From the NCBI RefSeq assembly GCF_001475545.1, contig NZ_LDQC01000021.1, positions 1 to 45,492 on the forward strand: a stretch of 45,492 nt of DNA, in the 5' to 3' direction. Position 1 is the first letter of the stretch; each line of letters opens with the position of its first letter. The stretch is from Curtobacterium luteum (GTDB taxonomy: Bacteria > Actinomycetota > Actinomycetes > Actinomycetales > Microbacteriaceae). This document shows positions 24,708 to 33,319 of this stretch, piece after piece. A program made the position numbers and the translations under genes. Below the pieces are notes generated by a model, which had not been told where the DNA came from, did not search any database, and saw only the letters and a program-made list of their open reading frames with translations.

Positions 24708-25622
24708 TCAGGACCGGGTCTGGGGGTGGTGCTTCGCGAGGAGGAACACCCCGGTGATCGCGATCGCCGCCGCGACGACGAACCCGAGCACCGCACCGAC
24801 GGGCGCGCCGGTCGCCTCGTCGAGGACGATCACGCCGATGCCGACGGCGACGATCGGGTCGATGACGGTGAGCCCGGCGATGACGAGGTCGGCGGAGCCG
24901 CTCGAGTAGGCGTTCTGCACGAAGTACCCGCCGAGCGACGCGGCGACCACCACGCCGAGGATGGCGACGGCCGTGAGCCAGTCGAACGTGCCGTTGAGCA
25001 GGCGGTTCAGCACGACCTTCGCCAGGGTCGCCACGAAGCCGTAGAGCACGCCGGCGCCCACGATGTAGTACAGCGCGTTGCGGTGCTGCGCGACGAAGCG
25101 GAAGGAGACGAGCACGAGCGCGAGCACGACCGCGAGGATCACCAGCACCGTGATCAACTGCTGGCGCGTGATGGCGCTCTCGCGCCCGACGAACGCGGCG
25201 ATGGCCACGAAGATGCCGACACCGATGATGCACGTCCACACCGCACGGCGCGCCCGACGCCCGAGTGGGACACCGCTGGCACGCGAGGAGAACCACGTCG
25301 TGATGACGAGCGCGACGGCGCCGAGCGGCTGCACGACGATCAGCGGCGCGTTGGCGATGCTGAACAGCTGCAGCACGACGGCAAGCCCGAGCATGAGCGT
25401 GCCGAGCACCCAGTACCCGCTCGACACGAGTGCGAGGACGTGCCGGACGCTGAGGCCCTTCGACTGCCGCCCGAGCCGGGCCTCGACCCGTTGGACGCCA
25501 CGGCTCTGGAACTGCGCGCCGAGCGACAGGAACACCGCACCGAGCAGTGCGACGGGGATCATGAGCGCCTGGAACGGGGTCAGGTTGCTGACCGCGTCGG
25601 GGAGCGGGAGGTCCGTCGTCAC
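24708..25622 (-). CDS. DMT-superfamily / NIPA-like transporter
   Basis: The 304-residue protein is almost entirely hydrophobic, with about nine membrane segments. After two N-terminal helices comes a Gln/Arg-rich loop (QSRGVQRVEARLGRQ), then helices with Gly and Pro spaced as in EamA/NIPA proteins: APLIVVQPLGAVALVIT, and IDPIVAVGIGVIVLDEATGAP. Cargo is unknown; NIPA members move Mg, others move small metabolites. The start is GTG 25622, divergent from def with only 39 bp between them. Confidence 0.8.
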   Translation of the reverse strand: MTTDLPLPDAVSNLTPFQALMIPVALLGAVFLSLGAQFQSRGVQRVEARLGRQSKGLSVRHVLALVSSGYWVLGTLMLGLAVVLQLFSIANAPLIVVQPLGAVALVITTWFSSRASGVPLGRRARRAVWTCIIGVGIFVAIAAFVGRESAITRQQLITVLVILAVVLALVLVSFRFVAQHRNALYYIVGAGVLYGFVATLAKVVLNRLLNGTFDWLTAVAILGVVVAASLGGYFVQNAYSSGSADLVIAGLTVIDPIVAVGIGVIVLDEATGAPVGAVLGFVVAAAIAITGVFLLAKHHPQTRS

Positions 25623-25649
25623 GCGTCGAGGCTACCGGTCCTCGCCGGA

Positions 25650-25655
25650 TAACCT
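25650..25655 (+). promoter_or_regulatory. -10 element for leaderless def mRNA
   Basis: TAACCT ends 6 nt before ATG 25662 and no ribosome site is present. Confidence 0.55.
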
Positions 25656-25661
25656 GGGTGA

Positions 25662-26237
25662 ATGGCCGTCCTCCCGATCCGCATCACCGGTGAACCCGTC
25701 CTCCACGAGCGCGCCACGGAGGTGACCGAGTTCGACGACGCACTCCGCGAGCTCGTGGCGGACATGTTCGAGACGATGGACCTGGCGCCCGGTGTCGGTC
25801 TCGCCGGTCCGCAGGTCGGGGTCGGGAAGCGGCTCTTCGTCTACTCATGGACCGATGATGACGAGGTCCTGCACCGCGGCGCGGCGGTCAACCCCGTCCT
25901 GTGGATCACTCCCCCGGTCCCCGAGGCTGTGGAGGAACTCGACGAGGACGACGAGTCCGAGGGGTGCCTCTCGATCCCCGGTGAGCGCTTCCCCCTCCGG
26001 CGATCAGCGGGCGCGCTCCTCCGCGCCGTCGACGAGCACGGCGATCCGTTCGAGGTCGAGGCCCACGGCTGGCTCGCCCGCGTCTTCCAGCACGAGTACG
26101 ACCACCTCGACGGCTACCTCTACGCGGACCGACTCGGGCACCCCTACGGCAAGCAGGTCACGAAGGCCATCCGGAAGAACAGCTGGGGCGGACCGGGCAA
26201 GTCGTGGCTGCCCGGGCGCGACCACCCGGAGGGCTGA
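25662..26237 (+). CDS. def: Peptide deformylase
   Basis: This 191-residue metalloenzyme removes the formyl group from nascent proteins. All three motifs are present: GVGLAGPQVG, EGCLSIPGE (Cys metal ligand) and HEYDHLDG (two His ligands and the catalytic Glu). The insert ELDEDDESEG before motif 2 is acidic, as in many actinobacterial enzymes. The stop codon lies inside a perfect 14-bp palindrome (26231-26244), which may mark the mRNA end. It converges on a small lipoprotein gene. Confidence 0.96.
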   Translation: MAVLPIRITGEPVLHERATEVTEFDDALRELVADMFETMDLAPGVGLAGPQVGVGKRLFVYSWTDDDEVLHRGAAVNPVLWITPPVPEAVEELDEDDESEGCLSIPGERFPLRRSAGALLRAVDEHGDPFEVEAHGWLARVFQHEYDHLDGYLYADRLGHPYGKQVTKAIRKNSWGGPGKSWLPGRDHPEG

Positions 26238-26298
26238 TCAGCCCGCGCCGCGGCGCGCGGCCGCTCTGCACGCTGGCAGTCCGGCTTGGAGGCACGGC

Positions 26299-26781
26299 TC
26301 ACCCCCGGTAGGTCGCCAGCGCCTCCCGCAGGCGGTCGTGCTCGGGGTGACCGGGACAGTAGGCGAGCAGACCCGCGGCACGCTGCGCAGCGTGCGCCGT
26401 GCGGACCGGTTCGGCCCACGGTCCGGCACCCCGCACCGCGCACCAAGCCGCGAGCTCGTCGAGCGTCGCTGTGCCGTCAGCAGCGCGGACCGCGTCGGCC
26501 TGCTGGTCGGACATCGCGCTCCCGGTGGTGCGGGTCGCCGTGCACGATGCCCGACGGTCCTCCCACACGGCGGAGTACGTCGTGTAGGTCTCGGTCGCGT
26601 CGCCCTTGCCCGTGCGGCACGTGAAGGCGAACATGACCGGCGCGGTGCCGGTCACCGCTGCGCCCGCGGCCCGGGTGTTCGACGGTTCCTCGGGGTCGGC
26701 CTCGGCCGACGTGCACGCGCTCAGCAGCACGCTCGCCGCGACGGCGAGCGCCAGGGTGAGGACGGGCCGGATCGAGCGCAC
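26299..26781 (-). CDS. Small secreted lipoprotein, unknown function
   Basis: The 160-residue protein has a signal peptide (RSIRPVLTLALAVAASVLLSAC) with lipobox LSAC. The mature part contains four further Cys (FTCRTG, ASCTATR, AWCAVRG, LAYCPGH), probably two disulphides, and an Ala-rich helical C-terminus. I recognise no family. GTG 26781 is the start. It lies between def (convergent) and tRNA-Asn. Confidence 0.7.
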   Translation of the reverse strand: MRSIRPVLTLALAVAASVLLSACTSAEADPEEPSNTRAAGAAVTGTAPVMFAFTCRTGKGDATETYTTYSAVWEDRRASCTATRTTGSAMSDQQADAVRAADGTATLDELAAWCAVRGAGPWAEPVRTAHAAQRAAGLLAYCPGHPEHDRLREALATYRG

Positions 26782-26813
26782 CTGAGAACGCTAACAGGCT
26801 CCCCCGCGCACAA

Positions 26814-26860
26814 CCCGAGTCCAGCGCAGACCACCCGAGTCCAGCGCAGACCACCCGAGT
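26814..26860. repeat. 20-bp tandem repeat upstream of the lipoprotein gene
   Basis: CCCGAGTCCAGCGCAGACCA occurs at 26814-26833 and 26834-26853, followed by a partial copy to 26860. It lies between the start of the lipoprotein gene and the tRNA-Asn terminator; a regulatory role is possible. Confidence 0.75.
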
Positions 26861-26925
26861 CTCGTGCAGCCCCGCACACCCTCACACCCATCCCCGCCGA
26901 CACCCACGCGCGCCGCGCACGCAAA

Positions 26926-26953
26926 AGACCCCCACCGCGAACGGTGGGGGTCT
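26926..26953 (-). terminator. Intrinsic terminator of tRNA-Asn
   Basis: A perfect 12-bp stem with a 4-nt loop is followed, in the minus direction, by TTTT. It starts five bases after the tRNA 3' end. Confidence 0.9.
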
Positions 26954-26957
26954 GTCG

Positions 26958-27030
26958 CTCCCCGAGTTGGACTCGAACCAACAACCTGCCGGTTAACAGC
27001 CGGCTGCTCTGCCAATTGAGCTATCGAGGA
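26958..27030 (-). tRNA. tRNA-Asn (GUU)
   Basis: The 73-nt cloverleaf has acceptor TCCTCGA/TCGGGGA, D arm AGCTCAATTGGCAGAGC, anticodon loop CTGTTAA with GTT at 26995-26997, and T arm GTTGG-TTCGAGT-CCAAC; discriminator G; CCA not encoded. A TATGCT -10 (27059-27064) would start a short 5' leader. Confidence 0.95.
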
Positions 27031-27141
27031 TCAGTTGCTCTGCTGAACAACGGGTAACAGCATAGCAGCACGCGGACCCCGCTCACCGCATCGGGAGCAC
27101 ACCCCGGGCGTGGCGGGCTGCAGTGACGGCGGACGACCGAC

Positions 27142-28170
27142 TCAGTAGCCCGCGGCCGGGTCCACGACACCGACGTAGCCCGTGCCCTCCCCGCCGAGGA
27201 ACGCGACCGTGTTCGCCCGCACGCGCTCGGCCAGGAGCGGCGCCACCATCTCCGGTGTGTCTGCCTGGTGCGGCGTGATGATCGCCCCGGGCTCACTCCA
27301 GAGCGGGTGGCCGTCCGGCAGCGGCTCCGGGTCGGTCACGTCGAGTCCCGCGGCAGCGATCGAGCCGTCCCGCAGTGCGGCCACCAGTGCGTCGGTGTCC
27401 ACGAGTCCACCTCGTGCGATGTTCACGAGCCGCGCCGAGTCCTTCATGAGCCCGAACTGGTGCGCTCCGAACAGCTTCGACGTCCCGGAGGTCATCGCGG
27501 CGGCGATCATCACGACGTCGGCGTCGGGCAGGACCTCGTCGAGCTGGTCGGTCGACACCGTGCGGTCGGCGGACTCCACCGGGGCCGACGACCGCCGCAC
27601 GACGGTCACGTGCACGTCGAACGGCCGCAGCAGCCGGATGTACTCGAGCGCGATGCCGCCGGCGCCGACCACGACGACGTTCCTCCCGTACAGCGACACA
27701 CCCTCGGGCTCGGTCGCCCAGGAGGTCGCCCGTGCCCGCTTCTGCAGTACCCGGAGCGTGCCGAGGGTCAGCGCGAGGGCGTGCTCGGCCACCGGCTCGG
27801 CGTACGCGCCCTTGGCGGAGGTGAACAGGACGCGGTCCCCGTGCGCCTCGATGAGCCCGGCGAAGGCGTCGACCCCGGCGAACGGGAGTTGCACCCAGGA
27901 CACGTCGGGAGCATCGTCGAGCGCTGACGCGAGTCCGTCCGGGTCGCGTGGGTCGAGCCAGACGATCCCGCGGGTGTCGGGACCGAGCGGGGCGACGGTC
28001 CCACCGGCCTCGACGACGGCGGAGACGTGCAGGTCGGCCTCGGCGGGCAGGACGGCGACGGGGCCGGCCTGCGGCGGGGCGACGGGCAGCGGAGCTCCGG
28101 CGTCGGTGACGACCGCGCGGTGCCCGCGGACCCCCGCTGGCGCGGCGGCGCGACCGGGCGTGGCGCTCAC
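27142..28170 (-). CDS. D-isomer-specific 2-hydroxyacid dehydrogenase
   Basis: The 342-residue NAD-dependent enzyme has the nucleotide-binding VVVVGAGGIALEYIRLL, the Arg motif LVNIARGGLVDTDALV, the Glu-side motif GLDVTDPEPLPDGHPLW and the catalytic His in ITPHQADTPE. It interconverts a 2-hydroxyacid and a 2-oxoacid; the substrate is unknown. The first 30 residues are Pro/Ala-rich. GTG 28170 overlaps the preceding ATPase gene (GTGA), so it is made with a transport ATPase, suggesting a link to an imported compound. Confidence 0.88.
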   Translation of the reverse strand: MSATPGRAAAPAGVRGHRAVVTDAGAPLPVAPPQAGPVAVLPAEADLHVSAVVEAGGTVAPLGPDTRGIVWLDPRDPDGLASALDDAPDVSWVQLPFAGVDAFAGLIEAHGDRVLFTSAKGAYAEPVAEHALALTLGTLRVLQKRARATSWATEPEGVSLYGRNVVVVGAGGIALEYIRLLRPFDVHVTVVRRSSAPVESADRTVSTDQLDEVLPDADVVMIAAAMTSGTSKLFGAHQFGLMKDSARLVNIARGGLVDTDALVAALRDGSIAAAGLDVTDPEPLPDGHPLWSEPGAIITPHQADTPEMVAPLLAERVRANTVAFLGGEGTGYVGVVDPAAGY

Positions 28171-29258
28171 GCCTGCTCCTGCCGTTCGAGCCGAGCGACG
28201 GTCGCAGCGGGGACGCCGAGCGACGAGCCCCTGACGGCCGAGGATCCGGACGCGGCCGACGAGCCGGACGCGGCCGACGAGCCGGACCCGGAGGAGCCGG
28301 ACCCGGTCGACGAGCCCGCGCCGGACGGTGCCGCAGCCCCCGACGGGCTCGAGCCGGGCCGCCGCGGCGCCGACGATCGACGGGGCGACGACGGTGCCGC
28401 GGCGGCACCGGCTCCGGCGGGCCGTCGCTTGACCGGGCGGGATGCCGTGGAGGCGAGGGTCTTCACGTACGGGTCGACCGGGTTGTCGAGCACCTCGTCG
28501 AACGTCCCGAGCCCGACGAGCCGACCGTCCGCCATGACGGCGACGCGGTCGGCGAGGGCTCGGGCCTCGCGGAGGTCGCTCGACACCACGATCGCCGAGA
28601 ACTGGCGGTTCCGCTGCAGGTTCGCGAGGGCCTCCAGGACGGACTGGCGGACGAGCACGTCGACGCCGCGCGCCGGTTCGTCGGCGACGAGCAGCTGCGG
28701 TTCGAGGATGAGGGCACGCGCCAGGGCGACCCGCTGCCGCTGACCACTCGACAGCTCCCACGTGTTGAGGCGCATGGACCCGAGCGGCAGGTGCACGGCG
28801 TCGAGCAGCCGGGCGACCATGAGCCCCGCTTCCTTCCGGTCGAAGCGGCGGTCGCGCACGTAGATCGGTTCGGCGACGGCCTCGCCCACGGTGAGGTCGG
28901 GGCTCAGCCGGTCGGCGCCGTCCTGCGGGAGGTACCCGATCCGCCCGCTCAGCCGGTCGAGCTTCCGCGACGACGCCCGGAGTCCGCGGGTCTTCTGCCC
29001 GAGGACGGTCAGTTCGCCGCCGACGATCTGGCGCCGGTACGCGCCCTCGCCCTCGCCGTGCGCGCCGAGCTGCCCGGCGATCGCCGCCGCGAGCGTCGAC
29101 TTGCCCGACCCGGACTCGCCGAGGACCGCGAGGATCTCCCCCTGCCGCAGCGACATGCTGACGCCGTCGACCGCGCGGATCGGCTCCCCCGCTCGCCCGC
29201 TCCGGTACTCGATCGACACGTCGTCCGCGACGACCGCCGGGCCGTTCACCGCGATCAT
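28167..29258 (-). CDS. Oligopeptide-type ABC ATPase with degenerate H-loop and low-complexity tail
   Basis: The 363-residue protein has Walker A GESGSGKST, Q-loop YLPQDG, signature LSSGQRQRV and Walker B LLVADEPA. Where the H-loop His is expected (VVSHD) it reads VVSSDL, so the catalytic switch His is replaced by Ser. The last 90 or so residues are a Ser/Gly/Ala/Pro tail with SGSSAASGSSAASGSS-type repeats. It belongs to the DppD/OppD class but is separated from the transporter genes upstream by two hairpins. It may be a third, regulatory or weak ATPase for the same permease, or serve another function. Confidence 0.8.
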   Translation of the reverse strand: MIAVNGPAVVADDVSIEYRSGRAGEPIRAVDGVSMSLRQGEILAVLGESGSGKSTLAAAIAGQLGAHGEGEGAYRRQIVGGELTVLGQKTRGLRASSRKLDRLSGRIGYLPQDGADRLSPDLTVGEAVAEPIYVRDRRFDRKEAGLMVARLLDAVHLPLGSMRLNTWELSSGQRQRVALARALILEPQLLVADEPARGVDVLVRQSVLEALANLQRNRQFSAIVVSSDLREARALADRVAVMADGRLVGLGTFDEVLDNPVDPYVKTLASTASRPVKRRPAGAGAAAAPSSPRRSSAPRRPGSSPSGAAAPSGAGSSTGSGSSGSGSSAASGSSAASGSSAVRGSSLGVPAATVARLERQEQA

Positions 29259-29294
29259 GGGTCCCCTTCCACGCCGCCCCCTGGCGGCGGTCCG

Positions 29295-29391
29295 CGCGGC
29301 GACGTGGGAGACGTCGCCGCGTGTGCACAGCAGTGGAGGCGACCGCCTGGAGGCGCGACTCGCGTCGTCGACGCGGGTCGCGCCTCCAGGC
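29295..29391 (-). terminator. Two consecutive strong hairpins
   Basis: Stem 1 (29295-29305 with 29311-29321) is perfect, 11 bp, loop 5. Stem 2 (29345-29365 with 29371-29391) is 21 bp with one T-G and loop 5. They fill the gap between the fused ATPase gene and the extra ATPase and likely end most transport-operon transcripts. Confidence 0.75.
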
Positions 29392-29404
29392 CGGTCCGGT
29401 CGGG

Positions 29405-31123
29405 TCAGGACCCGACGTTCTCCAGTGCCTCCAGCGTACGCCGTCGCTCGGCCTGTTCGGCCGGGTCCGGCACCGGGAGCGACGCCAGGAGGCGCTGGGT
29501 GTAGGGGTGCTGCGGAGCGCCGAGGACCTGCGCGGTCGTGCCGGTCTCCACGAGGTCGCCGCGGTAGAGCACCGCGATCCGGTCGGAGAGCGCGCCGACC
29601 ACGGCGAGGTCGTGGCTGATGAACAGCGACGCGAACCCGAGGTCCTGCTGGAGCTCGAGGAAGAGCTCGAGGACCCGTGCCTGCACCGACACGTCGAGCG
29701 CACTCGTCGGCTCGTCGGCGATGAGGAGCTTCGGCCGGAGCGCGAGCGACCGCGCCAGCGACGCGCGCTGGCGCTGCCCGCCGGAGAGCTCGTGCGGGTA
29801 GCGGTCGCCGTACGCCGCCGGCAGCTGCACCGCTTCGAGCAGCTCGTCGACCCGCTTCCGGGCAGCACGCGGGCTGCGGACCTCGCCGTGCACGACGAGG
29901 GGCTCGGCGACGCACTCCGCGATCGTGAGCAGCGGGTTGAAGGACGTCGCCGGGTCCTGGAACACGAACCCGATGTCCTTGCGGTGCCGCTTGAAGTCGC
30001 GCTCCCGGTAGCCGAGCATCTCGGTGCCGAGGACGTTGAGCGAGCCGCCCGTGATCCGCGTGAGGCCCGCGATCGCCCGCCCGATGGTGGTCTTGCCCGA
30101 GCCGGACTCCCCCACGAGACCGAGGACCTCGCCGGGGCGGATCGCGAGGTCGACGCCCTTGACCGCCTTGAACGCGTGCGACCCGAGCCGGCCGGGGTAC
30201 TCGATCTCGAGCCCCGTCGCCGACACGAGCGGCTCGACGTCCTCGGAGATCGCGGCGCGGCGGGCCGTGCCCGTCGAGGACTCGAGTCGGGGCACCGCGG
30301 CGAGCAGCCGCTTCGTGTAGTCGGCCTGCGGGTTCGCGAAGAGGTCGCGGACCGGGGCCTCCTCGACGATCTCGCCCTGGTACATCACGGCGACGCGGTC
30401 GGCCAGGTCGGCGACGACGCCCATGTTGTGCGTGATGATGACGATCGCCGCGCCGAACTCGTCGCGGCAGCGCCGGAGGAGGTCGAGGATCTCAGCCTGC
30501 ACGGTCACGTCGAGCGCGGTGGTCGGCTCGTCGGCGATGATGACGCTCGGTTCGAGGGCCAGTGCGCTCGCGATGACGACGCGCTGCTTCTGCCCGCCGG
30601 AGAACTGGTGCGGGTAGTGGTCGACGCGCTCCTCCGGGTCGGGGATGCCCACGCGGCGGAGGTAGTCGATCGCCTTCGCCCGGGCCTCCTTCTTCGAGAC
30701 GCCACCGTGGGCGCGCAGGCCCTCGGCGATCTGCCACCCGACCGTGAAGACCGGGTTGAGCGCGGTCGACGGTTCCTGGAAGACCATGGCGCCCGCGGTG
30801 CCGCGCAGCTCACGGAGCTTCTGCGCGCCGACGCTCACCACGTCGGTGCCGTCGAGGTACACGGCCCCGCCGAGCGTTGCGGTCTCGGGCATGAGCCGGA
30901 GCATGCTGCGGGCCGTGACGGACTTGCCGGAACCGGACTCGCCGACCAGCGCGAGCACCTCGCCCGGCCGGACGTCGATGCTGACGCCCTTGACGGCGTC
31001 GACGGCACCGTTGTCGGTCGCGAAGGTGACGGTCAGGTCGTCGACGACGGCGACCGCCTCGGTCGTGGTGTCGCCGGCCTGGAGGCGCTTGCTCGCCCCC
31101 GGCGCGTTCGTTGCGTCCGTCAT
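29405..31123 (-). CDS. Fused double ATPase of dipeptide/oligopeptide ABC importer
   Basis: The 572-residue protein is two ABC ATPases in one chain (DppD-DppF type). Domain 1 has GESGSGKSV, FSGGQKQRV and IIADEPTTALD; domain 2 has GESGSGKTT, LSGGQRQRA and LIADEPTSALD. Both H-loops are intact (ITHNMG and ISHDLA). Each half ends with the peptide-transporter tail (YTKRLLAAVP, YTQRLLASLP). It energises the two permeases encoded just upstream. Its ATG overlaps the stop of the permease gene (ATGA). Confidence 0.94.
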   Translation of the reverse strand: MTDATNAPGASKRLQAGDTTTEAVAVVDDLTVTFATDNGAVDAVKGVSIDVRPGEVLALVGESGSGKSVTARSMLRLMPETATLGGAVYLDGTDVVSVGAQKLRELRGTAGAMVFQEPSTALNPVFTVGWQIAEGLRAHGGVSKKEARAKAIDYLRRVGIPDPEERVDHYPHQFSGGQKQRVVIASALALEPSVIIADEPTTALDVTVQAEILDLLRRCRDEFGAAIVIITHNMGVVADLADRVAVMYQGEIVEEAPVRDLFANPQADYTKRLLAAVPRLESSTGTARRAAISEDVEPLVSATGLEIEYPGRLGSHAFKAVKGVDLAIRPGEVLGLVGESGSGKTTIGRAIAGLTRITGGSLNVLGTEMLGYRERDFKRHRKDIGFVFQDPATSFNPLLTIAECVAEPLVVHGEVRSPRAARKRVDELLEAVQLPAAYGDRYPHELSGGQRQRASLARSLALRPKLLIADEPTSALDVSVQARVLELFLELQQDLGFASLFISHDLAVVGALSDRIAVLYRGDLVETGTTAQVLGAPQHPYTQRLLASLPVPDPAEQAERRRTLEALENVGS

Positions 31124-32115
31124 GCGGCCGCTCCTTCCGTGCTGGCCGCCTGCTTGCGGGACACCAGCTGCTTCAGCCGGCGGCGGGCGCGCAGACGGGG
31201 GTCGGAGATGTCGTTGAGGCTCTCCCCGATGAACGTCACGCCGAGCACGAGCACGACGATCGCCACACCCGGGAAGACACCCGTCCACCACACGCCCGAC
31301 GCGACGTCGGACAGTGCGCGGCTGAGGTCGTAGCCCCACTCCGCGCCCGCGGTCGGGCCGATGCCGAACCCGAGGAAGCCGAGGCCCGCGAGCGTCAGGA
31401 TCGCGTCGCTCGCGTTCAGCGTGAGGATGAGCGGCAGGCTCCGCGTGCTGTTGCGCAGGACGTGCCGGGTCATGATCCGCCACGGGTTGGTCCCCATGAC
31501 CCGGGCCGACTCGACGAACGCCTCGTTCTTCAGGCGGACGGCCTCGGCGCGGACGACCCGGAAGTACTGCGGCACGTACACCACCGTGATCGAGATCGCC
31601 GCGGCGATGATGCCGCCCGCGTAGCTCGAGTTGCCGCCCGACACCACGATCGAGACGACGATCGCGAGGAGCAGCGACGGGAACGCGTAGATCGCGTCGG
31701 CGACGACCACCAGGACCCGGTCGAGCCACCCGCCGAGGTATCCGGAGACCATGCCGAGGACCACACCGATCGTGATCGACACGATGACGGCCACGATGAC
31801 GACGAGCACGGCCGTGCGGGCGCCGTAGACGACGCGGCTGAACACGTCGAACCCGCCGACCGTGGTGCCCCAGATGTGCTCCGGGCTCGGGGCAGCCGTG
31901 CGCGGGAAGCCCTGGCCGTCGGCGCCCTGCAGCTGGCCGAAGCCGTACGGGGCGATGAGCGGTGCGGCGATCGCGACGATGAGGTACAGGGCGCAGATGA
32001 CCACGCCCGTGATGAGCATGGCGCGCTGCCAGCCGGTGCTCCTGCGGAGCTGGACGACCACGGGCAGGCGCTTCCACAGCGGCTCGTGGCGGTCGACGAG
32101 GGCGGTGTCGGCCAT
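31120..32115 (-). CDS. Peptide ABC transporter permease, DppC type
   Basis: The 331-residue inner-membrane protein has six membrane segments after a cytosolic N-terminus and the EAA loop (RVMGTNPWRIMTRHVLRNS) that docks to the ATPase. HIWGTTVGGFDVFSRVVYGARTA is the usual periplasm-side signature of DppC/OppC. An amphipathic C-terminal tail rich in Arg follows. It is two bases after the DppB gene and overlaps the ATPase gene. Confidence 0.92.
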   Translation of the reverse strand: MADTALVDRHEPLWKRLPVVVQLRRSTGWQRAMLITGVVICALYLIVAIAAPLIAPYGFGQLQGADGQGFPRTAAPSPEHIWGTTVGGFDVFSRVVYGARTAVLVVIVAVIVSITIGVVLGMVSGYLGGWLDRVLVVVADAIYAFPSLLLAIVVSIVVSGGNSSYAGGIIAAAISITVVYVPQYFRVVRAEAVRLKNEAFVESARVMGTNPWRIMTRHVLRNSTRSLPLILTLNASDAILTLAGLGFLGFGIGPTAGAEWGYDLSRALSDVASGVWWTGVFPGVAIVVLVLGVTFIGESLNDISDPRLRARRRLKQLVSRKQAASTEGAAA

Positions 32116-32117
32116 CG

Positions 32118-33248
32118 CTAGAACCTCACTCTCGGGTCGATGAGCGCCGCGACGACGTCGACGATGAAGTTCGTCACCGCGACGATCACCGCGAGCATCG
32201 CGACGATGCCCTGGACCGCGACGAAGTCGCGGGCCGACAGGTACTGGTTGAGCTCGAAGCCGAGCCCGCGCCACCCGAAGGTGGTCTCGGTGAGGACGGA
32301 ACCACCCAGCAGCATGGCGATCTGCAGGCCCATCACGGTGATGATCGGGACCAGTGCCGGACGGAAGGCGTGGGTCCGGACGAGCCGCGCCTCCCGGACG
32401 CCCCGAGAGCGCGCCGCGTCGACGTACTCGGAACCGAGCGAGCCGATCATGTTGGCGCGCACCAGGCGGAGGAAGATGCCGGCGGTGAGCAGGCCGAGTG
32501 TCAGCGCGGGCAGGACGGCGTGCGCCAGCACGTCCCCGATGATCTGGGCGTTGCCGGTGCGGAGTGCGTCGATGATGTAGATGCCGCTCGCGCCGGGGAT
32601 GTTGTCGAGGACCAGGCTGACCCGGGTCGAGGCGCGGTCACCGAGCGGCAACCAGCCGAGCCAGACCGAGAACACGAGCTTGAGGAGCAGACCGCCGAAG
32701 AACACCGGCGTCGCGTACGTCAGGATCGCGAGGGCGCGGAACAGCACGTCCGGCCACTTGTCGCGGACGTACGCGGCGAGCATGCCGAGCGGGATGCCGA
32801 GGACGAGCGCGACGATGAGCGCGTAGAAGACGAGCTCCGCGGTCGCGCCGCCGTACTGCAGGATGATCTCGGTGATCGGGCGGTGGTCCGTCGTCGTCTC
32901 GCCGAAGTCCAGCCGGACGATGTTGCCGAGGTACTCGAGGTACTGCACGAGGACCGGTCGGTCGTAGCCCGCGGCGTGCAGGCGTTCCTGCAGCTGGTCG
33001 GGGGTGAGACGACCGCCGACCGACGCGGTGATCGGGTTGCCGATCACGCGCATCAGGAAGAACACGAGCGTCACGAGGATGAAGACGGTCGGGAAGATCA
33101 GGAGGAACCGGACGAGGACGTACCGGCCGAGTCCGCCGCCCTGCCCCGAGGCACGTCGCTGTGCCTGGGGCTTGGTCGGGTCGGTGGCCAGGTCCGAGCT
33201 CGCTCCGGGGCCGGCGCCGGGGCCGACCTCGGGAGTGCTGAGGGTCAC
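32118..33248 (-). CDS. Peptide ABC transporter permease, DppB type
   Basis: The 376-residue permease begins with a Pro/Gly-rich cytosolic stretch of about 40 residues, then the DppB signature RFLLIFPTVFILVTLVFF, the external GYDRPVLVQYLEYLG, and the EAA loop EYVDAARSRGVREARLVRTHAFRPAL. Six membrane segments in all. GTG 33248 is the start. A perfect hairpin lies between it and the binding-protein gene. Confidence 0.92.
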   Translation of the reverse strand: MTLSTPEVGPGAGPGASSDLATDPTKPQAQRRASGQGGGLGRYVLVRFLLIFPTVFILVTLVFFLMRVIGNPITASVGGRLTPDQLQERLHAAGYDRPVLVQYLEYLGNIVRLDFGETTTDHRPITEIILQYGGATAELVFYALIVALVLGIPLGMLAAYVRDKWPDVLFRALAILTYATPVFFGGLLLKLVFSVWLGWLPLGDRASTRVSLVLDNIPGASGIYIIDALRTGNAQIIGDVLAHAVLPALTLGLLTAGIFLRLVRANMIGSLGSEYVDAARSRGVREARLVRTHAFRPALVPIITVMGLQIAMLLGGSVLTETTFGWRGLGFELNQYLSARDFVAVQGIVAMLAVIVAVTNFIVDVVAALIDPRVRF

Positions 33249-33274
33249 GGGGTGGGTGCCTTTCGGGACGTGGT

Positions 33275-33305
33275 CAGGGGGCGCTCCGTGGCGGAGCGCC
33301 CCCTG
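33275..33305 (-). terminator. Intra-operon hairpin after the binding-protein gene
   Basis: A perfect 13-bp stem (33275-33287 with 33293-33305) with a 5-nt loop and no T-tract lies just after the binding-protein stop. This arrangement commonly raises binding-protein mRNA over permease mRNA. Confidence 0.75.
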
Positions 33306-33319
33306 GGGTCACATCGGTG

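Noticed and set aside
26231..26256. Perfect palindromes GGGCTGATCAGCCC and GCGCCGCGGCGC at the def/lipoprotein junction
   Set aside because: They are real but have no loop and no T-tract. Palindromes this short and GC-rich are expected often in this genome, so I give them no function.
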